From NCBI GenBank assembly GCA_030655135.1, contig JAURWC010000022.1, forward strand, positions 62,001 through 126,000: a stretch of DNA of 64,000 nucleotides, given 5' to 3'. The translations under genes and the position numbers were made by a program. The notes under the pieces were generated by a model that saw only the letters and a program-made list of their open reading frames with translations, searched no databases and had not been told where the DNA came from. How positions within the stretch are numbered: position 1 is the first letter of the stretch; every line of letters begins with the position of its first letter. This document shows positions 45,916-55,035 of the stretch, piece after piece. Origin of the DNA: Hyphomicrobiaceae bacterium (GTDB lineage: Bacteria; Pseudomonadota; Alphaproteobacteria; Rhizobiales; Hyphomicrobiaceae).

Positions 45916-46359
45916 CTAGCGCAAGAGCTTCATGGCGACGTGGGGTATGCCAGCTTCGGAAAACTGTTCGCTGCACACGGCGTAGCCAAGGCGTTCGTAG
46001 AACGACATCGCTTGAATTTGAGCGTGAAGTTCGAACTGTGTGACGCCGTTCAGCGCTGGCTCTTCGAGGAAGCCGCGCATCAGCCGCGCACCGATGCCTG
46101 CACCACGCGCTTTCTGCAGGACGGCGACACGGCCAATCTTCGCAGTCGTTGAGCCGGAGTGAATGAGAGCCCGCGCGGTTCCCGCGGGCTCGTTGTCGAT
46201 GCGGGCGAGAAGATGGATAGCCGCCGTGTCGTAGCTATCGCGCTCCAGTCGTGCGTCGACGCCCTGCTCAATCACGAACACGGCATGACGGATGGCGAAA
46301 CATGCACTCAGCTGCTGCTCGCTCGTTGCGCGGCCGATCGAAATCTTGCGTGCATTCAT
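45916..46359 (-). CDS. GNAT-family N-acetyltransferase
   Basis: 147 residues starting MNARKISIGRATSEQQLSACFAIRHAVFVIEQGVD, the ElaA-like variant. The acetyl-CoA loop reads VLQKARGAGIGARLM and FYERLGYAVCSEQF is the usual C-terminal part. Substrate unknown; the EAGIPHVAMKL end is typical of ElaA-type enzymes. Confidence 0.8.
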   Translation of the reverse strand: MNARKISIGRATSEQQLSACFAIRHAVFVIEQGVDARLERDSYDTAAIHLLARIDNEPAGTARALIHSGSTTAKIGRVAVLQKARGAGIGARLMRGFLEEPALNGVTQFELHAQIQAMSFYERLGYAVCSEQFSEAGIPHVAMKLLR

Positions 46360-46602
46360 GCCTTATTGAAACCCTGGGGCGAATTTACTGCGACCATCCG
46401 CCATGCGGCAGCGCGCCGTCCTCCGCCACTTTGTCGCCACATCCAATTAAGCGCGCAAAAAAGCTCTGATTCTCTAGTGTTTTACGTTTGTGGCAAGACT
46501 TGCCGCAACCACACCCGACACGTTGTGTACGTATCAGTTCCATGTTTTCGCCTCAATGCTGCGTTGCAACCCCTCCCATAAAACTAAGAAGGGGAATTCG
46601 AG

Positions 46603-47118
46603 ATGAAAATGAAGCTCTTCACGGCGCTTGCTGCGCTTTTACTTATGTCACTTGGGTCGACATCGGCTGAAGCTCGCCGTTACGACGGCGACCGCACGTA
46701 TTCTGGTTACAGCGAGCGCGCGTCCGGCGCACGCAAAGCACATCATCGTAAGGCTCGCCGGCATCACGCAACGCGCGGCAGCCGCCGCGGTCATCGTCAT
46801 GCCCGCCGCTATCGTGGCGGTGGTGAGCGCGTGGCCTCTTATCACAGCGGCGTTGGTGCACGTCCGGGCCGCTGGTGCGGCTGGTACATGCGCACGCGTC
46901 GCGGCGGCGGCGCCGAATACAACCTGGCTTGGAACTGGCGCAAGTACGGCAGCCCGTCCGGCCCGCAGGTTGGTGCAGTCGTCGTCTGGCGTCATCACGT
47001 CGGCGAGATCACCGGCCGCGCAGCCAATGGTCAGTGGATCGTTCGCTCGGGCAACGACGGCGGCCGCGTTCGCGAACGCGCCCGCTCGGTCGCTGGTGCA
47101 ATTTTCCGGGTCGGCTAA
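46603..47118 (+). CDS. Secreted CHAP/NlpC-like protein with His/Arg-rich linker
   Basis: 171 residues: signal peptide (KLFTALAALLLMSLGSTSAEA), a His/Arg/Gly-rich linker (about 38-75), and a small cysteine-peptidase-like domain with Cys92 (GRWCGWYMR), His131-His132 (WRHHVGEITG) and Asn151 (RSGNDGG), the TIGR02594-like arrangement. It could act on cell-wall peptides. AAGGGG precedes the ATG by 9 bases and can pair with CCCCTCC just upstream, so translation may be modulated (inference). Confidence 0.7.
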   Translation: MKMKLFTALAALLLMSLGSTSAEARRYDGDRTYSGYSERASGARKAHHRKARRHHATRGSRRGHRHARRYRGGGERVASYHSGVGARPGRWCGWYMRTRRGGGAEYNLAWNWRKYGSPSGPQVGAVVVWRHHVGEITGRAANGQWIVRSGNDGGRVRERARSVAGAIFRVG

Positions 47119-47141
47119 AAGCAGCGCATCGGAATTCGGGA

Positions 47142-47170
47142 AGGCCGCTCCGGCAAAACGGGGCGGCCTT
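47142..47170. terminator. Terminator hairpin between convergent genes
   Basis: Arms AAGGCCGC(TCC) and (G)GGGCGGCCTT followed by TTCTTTTGC. It ends the CHAP-like gene and probably also the convergent transglycosylase gene. Confidence 0.7.
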
Positions 47171-47199
47171 TTCTTTTGCACTTTGGCGCGTGGTCGCGC

Positions 47200-48039
47200 T
47201 TATCGGCCGGAGAGGCGGTCCGCCATGACCGAGATGGTCCGCTGGTAGACGCTGGCGCGGTTCCAGTCGCTGAGGACAGCGTAGTTGGCCGTGCCTTCAT
47301 GCCAACCTTGGCCGGCCTTCCAGCCGTGGCCTTTCAAGAAGTTGGCGGTTGAAGCCAGCAGGTCTGGCACGCTGTGAATGAGATCGCGGCGGCCGTCGCC
47401 GTCGTAATCGACGGCGAAGCGCACGTACGAGTGCGGCAGGAACTGCGTCTGGCCGATCTCGCCGGCCCAGCCGCCCCGCAATTGGCTCGCCGGCATGTAG
47501 CCTTTCTCGACAATCTGCAGCGCGCTGGTCAGCTCGTTCAGGAAGAACGCCGAGCGGCGGCAGTCGTACGCCAACGTCGCGAGTGAGCGGACGATGGAAT
47601 AGCGGCCGCTGGTGTCGGCGCCGTAGTTCGTTTCAAGACCCCAGATGGAAATCAGCACTTCTGCGGGCACGCCAAACCGCTGTTCAATGCGGTTCAGCGT
47701 CTGGCGATGCGTCGCCATCAGGCGCCGGCCGCGATTGAGGAGCGAACTCGACACGCGGCGCGCGTAGAACTGCTCGAAGCTGAGCTTGAAAGATTTCTGA
47801 TTCCGGTCGAGGCGAATGATCTTGGGATCGTACGTGACGCCGGACAGCGTCTGCGCGATGGTCGACTGAGAGATGCCCTGTGCCGATACCTTCGCCTTAT
47901 AACGGGTGAGCCAGCTATCGAAGCCGGCGCCGGTGTTGCCGCAGTCGGCTGCGGTGGCGGCCGTTGCAGCCAGCAGCGTGGCGATGACGGCCGATGCGAT
48001 GGGCCAGGCAAATCGCGTTGGCGTGCTTGCAGTATGCAT
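47200..48039 (-). CDS. MltB-type lytic murein transglycosylase
   Basis: 279 residues from MHTASTPTRF (48039), which has a signal peptide (ASAVIATLLAATAATAA); upstream in-frame Met codons give no better signal. The SLT_2 domain carries catalytic Glu136 in WGLETNYGA, and GEIGQTQFLPHSYVRFAVDYDGDGRRDL. It cleaves peptidoglycan glycan strands with anhydromuramyl product. No lipobox. It is convergent with the CHAP-like gene. Confidence 0.88.
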   Translation of the reverse strand: MHTASTPTRFAWPIASAVIATLLAATAATAADCGNTGAGFDSWLTRYKAKVSAQGISQSTIAQTLSGVTYDPKIIRLDRNQKSFKLSFEQFYARRVSSSLLNRGRRLMATHRQTLNRIEQRFGVPAEVLISIWGLETNYGADTSGRYSIVRSLATLAYDCRRSAFFLNELTSALQIVEKGYMPASQLRGGWAGEIGQTQFLPHSYVRFAVDYDGDGRRDLIHSVPDLLASTANFLKGHGWKAGQGWHEGTANYAVLSDWNRASVYQRTISVMADRLSGR

Positions 48040-48176
48040 GATGAGTTTCTTACCTTTGCGGTGGGCCGTCGAGAGGCGCCCAAACTTCATGTAACATCGT
48101 AGCTGCCGCTTGTTGACAGCAATCCGGCGCGGCAAAATTCCGCAATCGTCCGGGACAGGAAAAGGCAGTTCAAGCA

Positions 48177-48584
48177 ATGGCACGGCGCAGATCTTCAATC
48201 GGGTTCCTAGGCCGCTTCGGCAGGTCGCAAGACCTCAAGCAGCTCGACGAGGCCTTGCGTGCGCTCGACATGCATCCCGCAACCGTTACCGAGGCCGTGA
48301 AGCTGACCACGGTCAATTTGCTGAAGGACCACGCGATGGGGACGGAGCCGGCGCCACAGGCGTTCCATGGAGCAGCAGAGATGCTGGCGTACTGCATGAC
48401 CGGAGCCGACGCCTTCGGACAAGCGAATGGCGCTGCGCTGGTGCAGGCGGTGGAGGCACGCATCGAACGAGCCATTGGAGCCGATGCGAGCCTGGACGCT
48501 CAGTTGATCCTTCTGACGCTGCAAGCGCGAATCATCCAGCCGAGCGTGGTGCAGAAGTTCGGTCTTGAGAGCGCGGCGGACTAA
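48177..48584 (+). CDS. Conserved-looking hypothetical protein
   Basis: 135 residues, mostly helical. A basic start (MARRRSSIGFLGRFGRSQD) is followed by LKQLDEALRALDMHPATVTEAVKLTTVNLLKDHAMG and alternating helices. No membrane segment or motif recognised. It lies 137 bp divergent from the transglycosylase gene. Coding is supported by length, composition and a plausible start. Confidence 0.6.
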   Translation: MARRRSSIGFLGRFGRSQDLKQLDEALRALDMHPATVTEAVKLTTVNLLKDHAMGTEPAPQAFHGAAEMLAYCMTGADAFGQANGAALVQAVEARIERAIGADASLDAQLILLTLQARIIQPSVVQKFGLESAAD

Positions 48585-48715
48585 CGCTGCGAATGCACTG
48601 GGGGAAATGAGGCCGCCGCGGCTTGGACATAATCGCGGAGTCTGGTGCGCCCGGGGAGCTATGGCTCGAATCGCACCAATGTGTGCGCACTCTGAATCTG
48701 AGAACGAGGGACATC

Positions 48716-49198
48716 ATGACATTCAAGACCACTTGCGCCGCAGCCGTGCTGGCTGCGGTTGCCGCCGCTTCTGCTGCCTCAATCGCGTCTGCGGCACCGA
48801 AGCTCGTTGCGGGCACGCTGACTTGCTACGGGCAGGGATCGGTTGGCGCCATCATCGGGTCAAAACAAGCGCTGAACTGCTCGTTCAATCCGGCCGGCCC
48901 AGGGCGAAACGCGCGCTACTCTGCCCGCATCTCGCGCGTTGGCGTCGACATTGGCGTCACCGGACAGAGCACGATGATCTGGACTGTGCTGGCGTCCACT
49001 GACCGGCTGCCGCGCGGCGCGCTCAACGGCAACTTCGCGGGCGTGTCTGCGGACGCTTCGATCGTCATCGGCGGCGGCGGCAATGCACTCGTCGGTGGTT
49101 CCAACCGCTCGATCGTGCTGCAGCCTGTCTCGCTGAAGGGCCAGACCGGCCTTAACCTGGCGATCGGTGTCGCCGAGCTTTCGCTGCGTCAGCGGTAA
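48716..49198 (+). CDS. DUF992 family exported protein
   Basis: 160 residues. Signal peptide (AAAVLAAVAAASAASIASAA), then a DUF992 domain with the two conserved Cys (LTCYG and LNCSF), typical of Hyphomicrobiales and of unknown role. The start at 48716 follows GAGGGACATC; an upstream in-frame start is not favoured. Confidence 0.82.
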   Translation: MTFKTTCAAAVLAAVAAASAASIASAAPKLVAGTLTCYGQGSVGAIIGSKQALNCSFNPAGPGRNARYSARISRVGVDIGVTGQSTMIWTVLASTDRLPRGALNGNFAGVSADASIVIGGGGNALVGGSNRSIVLQPVSLKGQTGLNLAIGVAELSLRQR

Positions 49199-49210
49199 AT
49201 CCTGCTGGGC

Positions 49211-49921
49211 TCACTGGCAACGCCACATGGCACCACGGTCCAAGTGCAAGTGATCGTGGTGCGCGGCGTTGAAATTGGGACTGAGGGCAACGCGGAAATA
49301 GCGGCAGGAGCGCGCGTGGACCTCATGCAGGAAGCGCGCCTCCGCCTTGCTGCCACGCCAGTCGGCCTTCACTGAAATGTAGCGGCCGTCTTCCAGCGTG
49401 AAGCCGGCGATGTCCCACGCATTGGCGGTTGCGTGCTGACTCCGCATTTCGACCCAGCGCTTATTGCCGATGATGTTGCGGCAGTCGTAGGTGCCCATGT
49501 CGCGGATCTTGGTGACGCGCTTGCCGAAGATCTCCATCGCAGCCGGCTGCACCTCATGCTTCACCCACAACGCCGCGGCAACAGCCATCTCGCACGTGAT
49601 GGGATTGAGGCCGACGTCGGCGCCACCCGCCGACGACAGACGCACGCCGTTGGTCCAGCCGCAGCCATTTTTGTACGGGCTGGCGGGAATTGGCGACGCC
49701 ACGGCATTAGGTGCGCTGAGCACAGCCTGACAGAGCGGCGCATCGTGGCGCAACGTGGCCAGTCGCGCGTCGAGGAACCACGACGAGGGTTCATCCAGCG
49801 ACAGCGGGCTGAAGGGCGACAGGCGCTGAGGCACGAAGCCGAACCAGAATGCTGCAGCAATACCGAGCGAGACCAGCAAAAGCAGCAACAGTCGTGAAAT
49901 CGCGCGGCCCGTTCTGCGCAT
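49211..49921 (-). CDS. Extensin-like family protein (M15-type peptidase fold)
   Basis: 236 residues. An N-terminal membrane anchor (LLLLLLVSLGIAAAFWFGF) and an extensin C-terminal-like domain with CEMAVAAALWVKHEVQPAA, HATANAWDIAGF and the C-terminal HHDHLHLD (residues 221-228) whose His residues and Asp resemble a zinc site of D-Ala-D-Ala peptidases. Probably acts on peptidoglycan peptides. No assigned physiological role. Confidence 0.8.
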   Translation of the reverse strand: MRRTGRAISRLLLLLLVSLGIAAAFWFGFVPQRLSPFSPLSLDEPSSWFLDARLATLRHDAPLCQAVLSAPNAVASPIPASPYKNGCGWTNGVRLSSAGGADVGLNPITCEMAVAAALWVKHEVQPAAMEIFGKRVTKIRDMGTYDCRNIIGNKRWVEMRSQHATANAWDIAGFTLEDGRYISVKADWRGSKAEARFLHEVHARSCRYFRVALSPNFNAAHHDHLHLDRGAMWRCQ

Positions 49922-49992
49922 GCGGCGTCTCCCCCTGGCGTCCCCTCGCTCCCGTATAGGGAAAGGCCCCGCTCAAACCAAGCGTGCTTTTA

Positions 49993-50074
49993 GGGTCTGA
50001 CCTCGGTCTGACCTGCTGCGAGACGGTAGGGCTCTCATCAGACGTTGCGCAAAGGCGTCAGACCGAGGTCTGAC
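49993..50074. repeat. Paired REP-like palindromes (copies 1 and 2)
   Basis: Copy 1 (49995-50012) and copy 2 (50057-50074) are inverted relative to each other: they match 17 of 18 positions when one is reverse-complemented, and CCTCGGTCTGAC (50001-50012) pairs perfectly with 50057-50068. They are separated by about 44 bp, a BIME-like arrangement, between the extensin-like and DUF1674 genes. Confidence 0.65.
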
Positions 50075-50085
50075 ACCAAATTGAA

Positions 50086-50289
50086 CTAGAAGTCGGAGAC
50101 GATGCCACCTTTTTCCCAGTCGCCGTAGCGGGCGGGATCGGGGCCGTCGCGGCCGCCGAGTTCGCGTGGGCGTGCGGCGGCTTCGGCGGCTTCCTTCGCA
50201 CGGCGGGCTTCCGCCTCGGCCAAGGCGCGTCGGGCGGCCGGGGGCAGCGCCGGTGCGGGTCTCTCTTCCGGTTCAGTCTTTTCCGTCAA
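50086..50289 (-). CDS. DUF1674 family protein (SDH assembly factor 4-like)
   Basis: 67 residues. The C-terminal GGRDGPDPARYGDWEKGGIVSDF is the diagnostic DUF1674/SDHAF4 motif; the N-terminal part is Glu/Ala-rich. It may help flavinylated succinate dehydrogenase assembly, as shown for SDHAF4 relatives. It is divergent from htpX by 83 bp. Confidence 0.85.
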   Translation of the reverse strand: MTEKTEPEERPAPALPPAARRALAEAEARRAKEAAEAAARPRELGGRDGPDPARYGDWEKGGIVSDF

Positions 50290-50372
50290 CGGTTCGTTCC
50301 ATCTGGTTTCGCGGCGTCGTCATCCCATATAGCATGGCGGATATTGGCCGATAAGGAGCCGGAGACGAAACG

Positions 50373-51380
50373 ATGCCCATGAACTTCGCCAAGACGGCCC
50401 TGTTGCTCGCCGCGTTGACGGGCATCTTCGTCGCCATGGGAGCGGCGGTGGGCGGACAGAACGGCATGATCATTGCCTTCATCGTCGCCCTCGGCATGAA
50501 CATGCTGAGCCTGTGGAAGTCCGACACCATGGTGCTGAAGATGTTCGGCGCCCAGGAAGTGGACGCGCAATCGGCGCCCGAATACTACGGCATCGTGCAG
50601 GAGATGGCGCGGCGCGCGGAACTGCCGATGCCGCGCGTTTACATCATGCAGCAGTCACAGCCGAACGCGTTTGCAACGGGACGAAGCCCGCAGCGGGCCG
50701 CGGTCGCAGCCTCGACGGGGCTCATCGAGTCGCTGACGCCGGAGGAGCTCGCTGGCGTCATGGCGCACGAGCTGGCGCACATCAAGAACCGCGACACGCT
50801 GACGATGGCCGTGGCGGCGACGATCGGCGGCGCGATTTCGATGCTGGCGCAGTATTTGCAGTTCGGCATGCTGTTCGGCGGCAACCGGGATCAAAACGGC
50901 GGCGGCGGCATCGGCATGATCGGTTCGATCCTGGCGATGCTGGTGGCACCGCTGGCGGCCATGCTGGTGCAGATGGCGATCAGCCGCTCGCGCGAGTATC
51001 AAGCCGACCGCATGGGCGCGCTGATCTGCGGTAATCCGCGTTGGCTTGCCTCGGCGCTTGTGAAAATCCAGAACGCAGCCAAGCGCATTCCCAACGAGGA
51101 CGCAGAGGCGGTACCGGCGGCGGCGCATATGTTCATCATCAACCCGCTGACTGGGCACGGCGTGGACAACATGTTCTCGACCCACCCGAATACGGAAAAC
51201 CGTATCGCCGAGCTGGAAGCGTTGGAGCGCGAGTTGGCTGCGGCCGGTGCACCTCTGAACGTTCCACTGAGCATTCCGGGCGTTGCGCGCGGCCGCCGTG
51301 TCGACGGCAACAGCGGTGGCGCCAATCCGTGGGGCACCCCAGGGGATACGGGCGGGCGCCAAGCCGGACCGTGGGGTTAA
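50373..51380 (+). CDS. htpX: Zinc metalloprotease HtpX
   Basis: 335 residues, membrane-bound M48 protease. HELAH (132-136) is the zinc motif and Glu208 ([13 protein letters not shown]) the third ligand; four hydrophobic segments are present, two at the N-terminus. A Gly/Asn-rich C-terminal tail ([20 protein letters not shown]) is typical of alphaproteobacterial HtpX. It removes damaged membrane proteins. Confidence 0.92.
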   Translation: MPMNFAKTALLLAALTGIFVAMGAAVGGQNGMIIAFIVALGMNMLSLWKSDTMVLKMFGAQEVDAQSAPEYYGIVQEMARRAELPMPRVYIMQQSQPNAFATGRSPQRAAVAASTGLIESLTPEELAGVMAHELAHIKNRDTLTMAVAATIGGAISMLAQYLQFGMLFGGNRDQNGGGGIGMIGSILAMLVAPLAAMLVQMAISRSREYQADRMGALICGNPRWLASALVKIQNAAKRIPNEDAEAVPAAAHMFIINPLTGHGVDNMFSTHPNTENRIAELEALERELAAAGAPLNVPLSIPGVARGRRVDGNSGGANPWGTPGDTGGRQAGPWG

Positions 51381-51470
51381 CCCTCGTTGCGGTTGAGGTT
51401 CTGACGGGCGGTCTTTATACCGGCGGGCGTAGGCAGGCACTGAAGCCATCCCACGTTTGATCGGGCCCGC

Positions 51471-52874
51471 GTGAAACCCAAATCTTCCAAGCCAAAGGCT
51501 TTCGGCGGCCACCGCCGTCCCTCGCAGCAGCCGGCCAATTCGCCGGCTAGGGGATCGCGCCCGTTGGCGTCTGGCTTGGCCGCGCGGCAGCTGGCAATCG
51601 TGCTGATTTCTGCCGTGATGAACGAGCGGCGCGCTCTGGATGACGCGCTGTCTCTGTCGCTGTCGAGCCGTACATTTGCCGATATCGAGCCGCGCGACCG
51701 TGCGTTCGCGCGATTGATCGCGGCAACGGTGCTGCGGCGGCATGGCGAGTTGTCGGCTGTCGTGAACACGTTCCTCGATAAACCGCTGCCGGAAAAGCGC
51801 GGACGGCTGATGCCTATCCTGATGTCGGCAGCCGCACAGCTGTTGCTGCTCGGCACGCCCGCGCATGCGGCGATCAGCCAGGCGGTGGATCAATGCCGGC
51901 TCGATCGTGATGCGCAACGCTTTGACAAGCTGACGAATGCCGTGCTGCGGCGCGTTTCGGAGAAAGGCGCCGACGTTCTCGCTAGGCTGAATGCTGCGGA
52001 GCTCAACGTTCCGGACTGGCTGCTGCGGCGATGGAAGACGGCGTACGGCGCGGAGATGGCACGTGAGATCGCGGCGGCGAGTTTGCGCGAGGCCCCGCTA
52101 GATTTGTCGCTTAAGGCGCGCGGCGGCGGCGAAGCGCTCGGCGGACTGGTGCTGCCGACCGGATCCGTGCGCTTGGATGCGCATGGGCGGATCGAAGATT
52201 TGCCGGGATACCAAGACGGCGACTGGTGGGTGCAGGACGCGGCTGCCGCCCTGCCGGCGCGGATGCTTGGCGATGTTGCGGGGCTGGAGGTCGCGGACCT
52301 GTGCGCGGCGCCCGGTGGCAAGACCGCGGAGCTGGCTGCGGCCGGAGCACGCGTCACATCCGTCGAGGTGTCACACGCCCGGCTCAAGCGGGTCGAAGAA
52401 AATTTGCAGCGGCTGAAGCTCGAGGCGACGTTGGTTGCCGCCGATGCGACGGCCTGGGCTCCGGGAAAGACGTTCGATGCCGTGCTTCTGGATGCGCCCT
52501 GCACGGCCACGGGTACGATCCGGCGGCATCCCGACATTCTGCACCTGAAGCGGGAGACGGACATCGCTGCGCTGGCCGAACTGCAGCGCCGGCTGCTCGA
52601 CAATGCGGCACGGCTGGTGAAGACCGGGGGCACGCTGGTGTTCTGCACCTGCTCGCTGGAACCGGAAGAAGGCATCGCCCAGGTCGAGGCGTTTCTGGCA
52701 CGCCGCCCGGACTTCAGCCGTCTACCGCTGCAGGGCGGGGAGGCCGGCATTGCGGCGGAGTGGATCACCGGAGACGGCGATCTGCGGACGCTGCCGACGC
52801 ATTTGGCCCTCGAAAAGCCTGAGCTTTCCGGCATGGATGGCTTTTTCGCCGCTCGTCTGCGTCGCACGGCGTAG
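51471..52874 (+). CDS. rsmB: 16S rRNA m5C967 methyltransferase RsmB
   Basis: 467 residues. The N-terminal NusB-like RNA-binding domain (about 35-175) is followed by the methyltransferase with SAM motif DLCAAPGGKTAELAA (about 275-290), DAPCTATGTIRRHPDI (Cys about 344) and FCTCSLEPEEG (about 390), the two catalytic Cys. It methylates C967 of 16S rRNA. GTG start 90 bp after htpX. Confidence 0.9.
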   Translation: MKPKSSKPKAFGGHRRPSQQPANSPARGSRPLASGLAARQLAIVLISAVMNERRALDDALSLSLSSRTFADIEPRDRAFARLIAATVLRRHGELSAVVNTFLDKPLPEKRGRLMPILMSAAAQLLLLGTPAHAAISQAVDQCRLDRDAQRFDKLTNAVLRRVSEKGADVLARLNAAELNVPDWLLRRWKTAYGAEMAREIAAASLREAPLDLSLKARGGGEALGGLVLPTGSVRLDAHGRIEDLPGYQDGDWWVQDAAAALPARMLGDVAGLEVADLCAAPGGKTAELAAAGARVTSVEVSHARLKRVEENLQRLKLEATLVAADATAWAPGKTFDAVLLDAPCTATGTIRRHPDILHLKRETDIAALAELQRRLLDNAARLVKTGGTLVFCTCSLEPEEGIAQVEAFLARRPDFSRLPLQGGEAGIAAEWITGDGDLRTLPTHLALEKPELSGMDGFFAARLRRTA

Positions 52875-52965
52875 TTTCAACCGGGGGAAGTTAACGCAAG
52901 TCATGCACAGGCTTGCGCTTTTCGTCATCTTGTATCCCGGCACTGCCAAGGGTAACCCAGCCTCC

Positions 52966-55035
52966 ATGTCCCGCTTGAGCGTTTCAGAGCGCATGCGCGT
53001 TGCCAGCCTTGCCGCCGACAAGTCGCGGCGGGCCGCGCTGTCGCGGCTGCTCTACTCGCCGATGCTGCGCTGGCGCTACGGCGCCCCAGTCGCCGACCAG
53101 CTGCTGATCGTGCCGCAAGATCTGCGCACCGCCGACCCGAGCTTTTGGCACGAGGTCGTGCTCGATCACTTCGGCTTGGCAGGTACCGTCGCGGCGCTCG
53201 ATGGGGCCTCCCCGTTTGACGTCCGGGCCCCTAACCAGGCGTGGGCACATGCGCTGCACGGGTTCGGCTGGCTGCGCCACCTCGGAGCCTCGGGCCACGA
53301 CGAGGCCAAGGCGATGGCGTGCCGTTTGGCGGTCGACTGGGTGGGCCGTAACAATCGATCAGACACCGCCTTTACGTGGCTTCCGCAGGTGGCGGCGCGG
53401 CGCGCGATTTCGTGGATCTCGCATTCCAACGTGCTGCTCGATGGCGCCAATCAGAAAACGTACGACGTCATCGCCAACAGCCTCGGCGCCCAGCTGGTGC
53501 GCTTGTCGGCCGAGTGGCGCGATACACCCGGCGGCTATCCGCGCCTGCTGGTGCTGACGGCGCTGGTGCTGGCAGATCTGGCGATCGCTGGACACGACCG
53601 GCGGCTGGCGGAAGCGGAGAAAATGTTTGCTGCCGAATTGCAGCGCCAGATTTTGCCGGATGGCGGGCACGTCAGCCGCAACCCGCGCATTCTCGTCGAG
53701 CTGATGTTGGACCTGCTGCCACTGCGGCAATGTTTTGCCGCGCGCGGGCGGCCGTTACCTGCGGGCATGCTCGCCGCGATGCAGCGCATGCTCACGATGC
53801 TGCGCTACCTGCGCCTCGGCGATGGGCGCCTTGTCCGGTTCAACGGTACGGGCGTTGCCGCGTCGGCGGGGTTGGCGACCGTGCTGGCCTACGACGACCG
53901 CCCCTCCACGGCGCTGACCGAGGCACGCGATTCCAACTATCAGCGGCTCGAGCGCGGTGACACCATCATCATCATCGACGCAGGCGCACCGCCGCCGCTT
54001 GAGTTTGCGGGTGAGGCGTACGCCGGATGCCTGTCGTTCGAGATGAGCGTGGGGACGGAGCTGCTGCTGGTCAATGGCGGCGCGCCTGCGCCCGTCGATG
54101 CCGGCTGGCGAGCGGCTGCGCGCGCGACGGCGAGCCACAACACGCTGTGCCTTGCCGACACGTCGTCGGCGCGGCTTGTGCGGCATCGCCGGCTTGAGGC
54201 GCTGATCGGCTCGGCACCGATCCGCGAGCCGGACAGCGTCGAATACAAAACCAAGGAACGCGACGGCGCCATCGTGTTTGGCGGGCAGCACGACGGATAC
54301 GTCAAGCGCTTCGGCTTGAAGCACAGCCGCCGCATTTCGCTTGCCGCGTCCGGCGCCCGCGTTGAAGGCTCGGACCGGCTGAAGGATCCGTTCGGCACGC
54401 TACGGCTCAATCACGATCTGCCGTTCGCCATCCATTTTCACGTGCATCCTGACGTGCTGTGCCAGCGCACAGACGAACCGAACGTCGCGGAAATGATCCT
54501 GCGCAACGGCGAAGTGTGGACCTTCACTCTGCGTGGCGCAACGCTGGCGCTTGAAGAGGGTACGTTCTTCGCGGACAGCACCGGGCCGACACGGGTGCTG
54601 CAGCTGATTGCGCGCGGTGCGACATCGGGCGACACGCAGGTGGACTGGGTGATCGCGAAATACGTCGAGCCGGGGGATGTCGTTGCCGGTGCGGCTGATG
54701 AAGTGGCTGAGACCGTCGAGGTGGCCGGTGCCCCGGATGGGGTGGAGCAAGATAAGCAAGACGCCAAGCCGGAAGCGTCCGAGGTGGAGGCGAAGGTCGA
54801 CGCGCCTGCTCCCGCACCGGCGCCCGCTGCCGATGATGCGACGGAGGTAAAGCCGCCGCCAGAGGTGACCGAGACTGAAGCCAAGGCGGAACCCGAAGCA
54901 AAGCCGGAGAGCGAGAACGCCAGCGAGGCGAAAGCCGCAGACACGGCAGCGAAAAGCAACGACGGCGATGCCAAGGCATTGCCGGATAAACCAGACCCAG
55001 ACGCATCATCGAGCGATACGAAGGACACCACGTGA
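52966..55035 (+). CDS. Heparinase II/III family protein with low-complexity acidic/Ala tail
   Basis: 689 residues from [13 protein letters not shown] (52966); an ATG at 52903 is an alternative. An alpha-helical toroid domain is followed by the C-terminal beta-sandwich of heparinase II/III-like lyases ([50 protein letters not shown]). From about residue 573 to the end the protein is Ala/Glu/Lys/Pro/Asp-rich and probably disordered. It may act on a polysaccharide or cell-wall glycan. It ends overlapping purH by 4 bases. Confidence 0.82.
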   Translation: MSRLSVSERMRVASLAADKSRRAALSRLLYSPMLRWRYGAPVADQLLIVPQDLRTADPSFWHEVVLDHFGLAGTVAALDGASPFDVRAPNQAWAHALHGFGWLRHLGASGHDEAKAMACRLAVDWVGRNNRSDTAFTWLPQVAARRAISWISHSNVLLDGANQKTYDVIANSLGAQLVRLSAEWRDTPGGYPRLLVLTALVLADLAIAGHDRRLAEAEKMFAAELQRQILPDGGHVSRNPRILVELMLDLLPLRQCFAARGRPLPAGMLAAMQRMLTMLRYLRLGDGRLVRFNGTGVAASAGLATVLAYDDRPSTALTEARDSNYQRLERGDTIIIIDAGAPPPLEFAGEAYAGCLSFEMSVGTELLLVNGGAPAPVDAGWRAAARATASHNTLCLADTSSARLVRHRRLEALIGSAPIREPDSVEYKTKERDGAIVFGGQHDGYVKRFGLKHSRRISLAASGARVEGSDRLKDPFGTLRLNHDLPFAIHFHVHPDVLCQRTDEPNVAEMILRNGEVWTFTLRGATLALEEGTFFADSTGPTRVLQLIARGATSGDTQVDWVIAKYVEPGDVVAGAADEVAETVEVAGAPDGVEQDKQDAKPEASEVEAKVDAPAPAPAPAADDATEVKPPPEVTETEAKAEPEAKPESENASEAKAADTAAKSNDGDAKALPDKPDPDASSSDTKDTT

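Noticed and set aside
50655-51917. 420-codon open frame on the minus strand
   Set aside because: Antisense to htpX and rsmB, both of which have unmistakable motifs on the plus strand.
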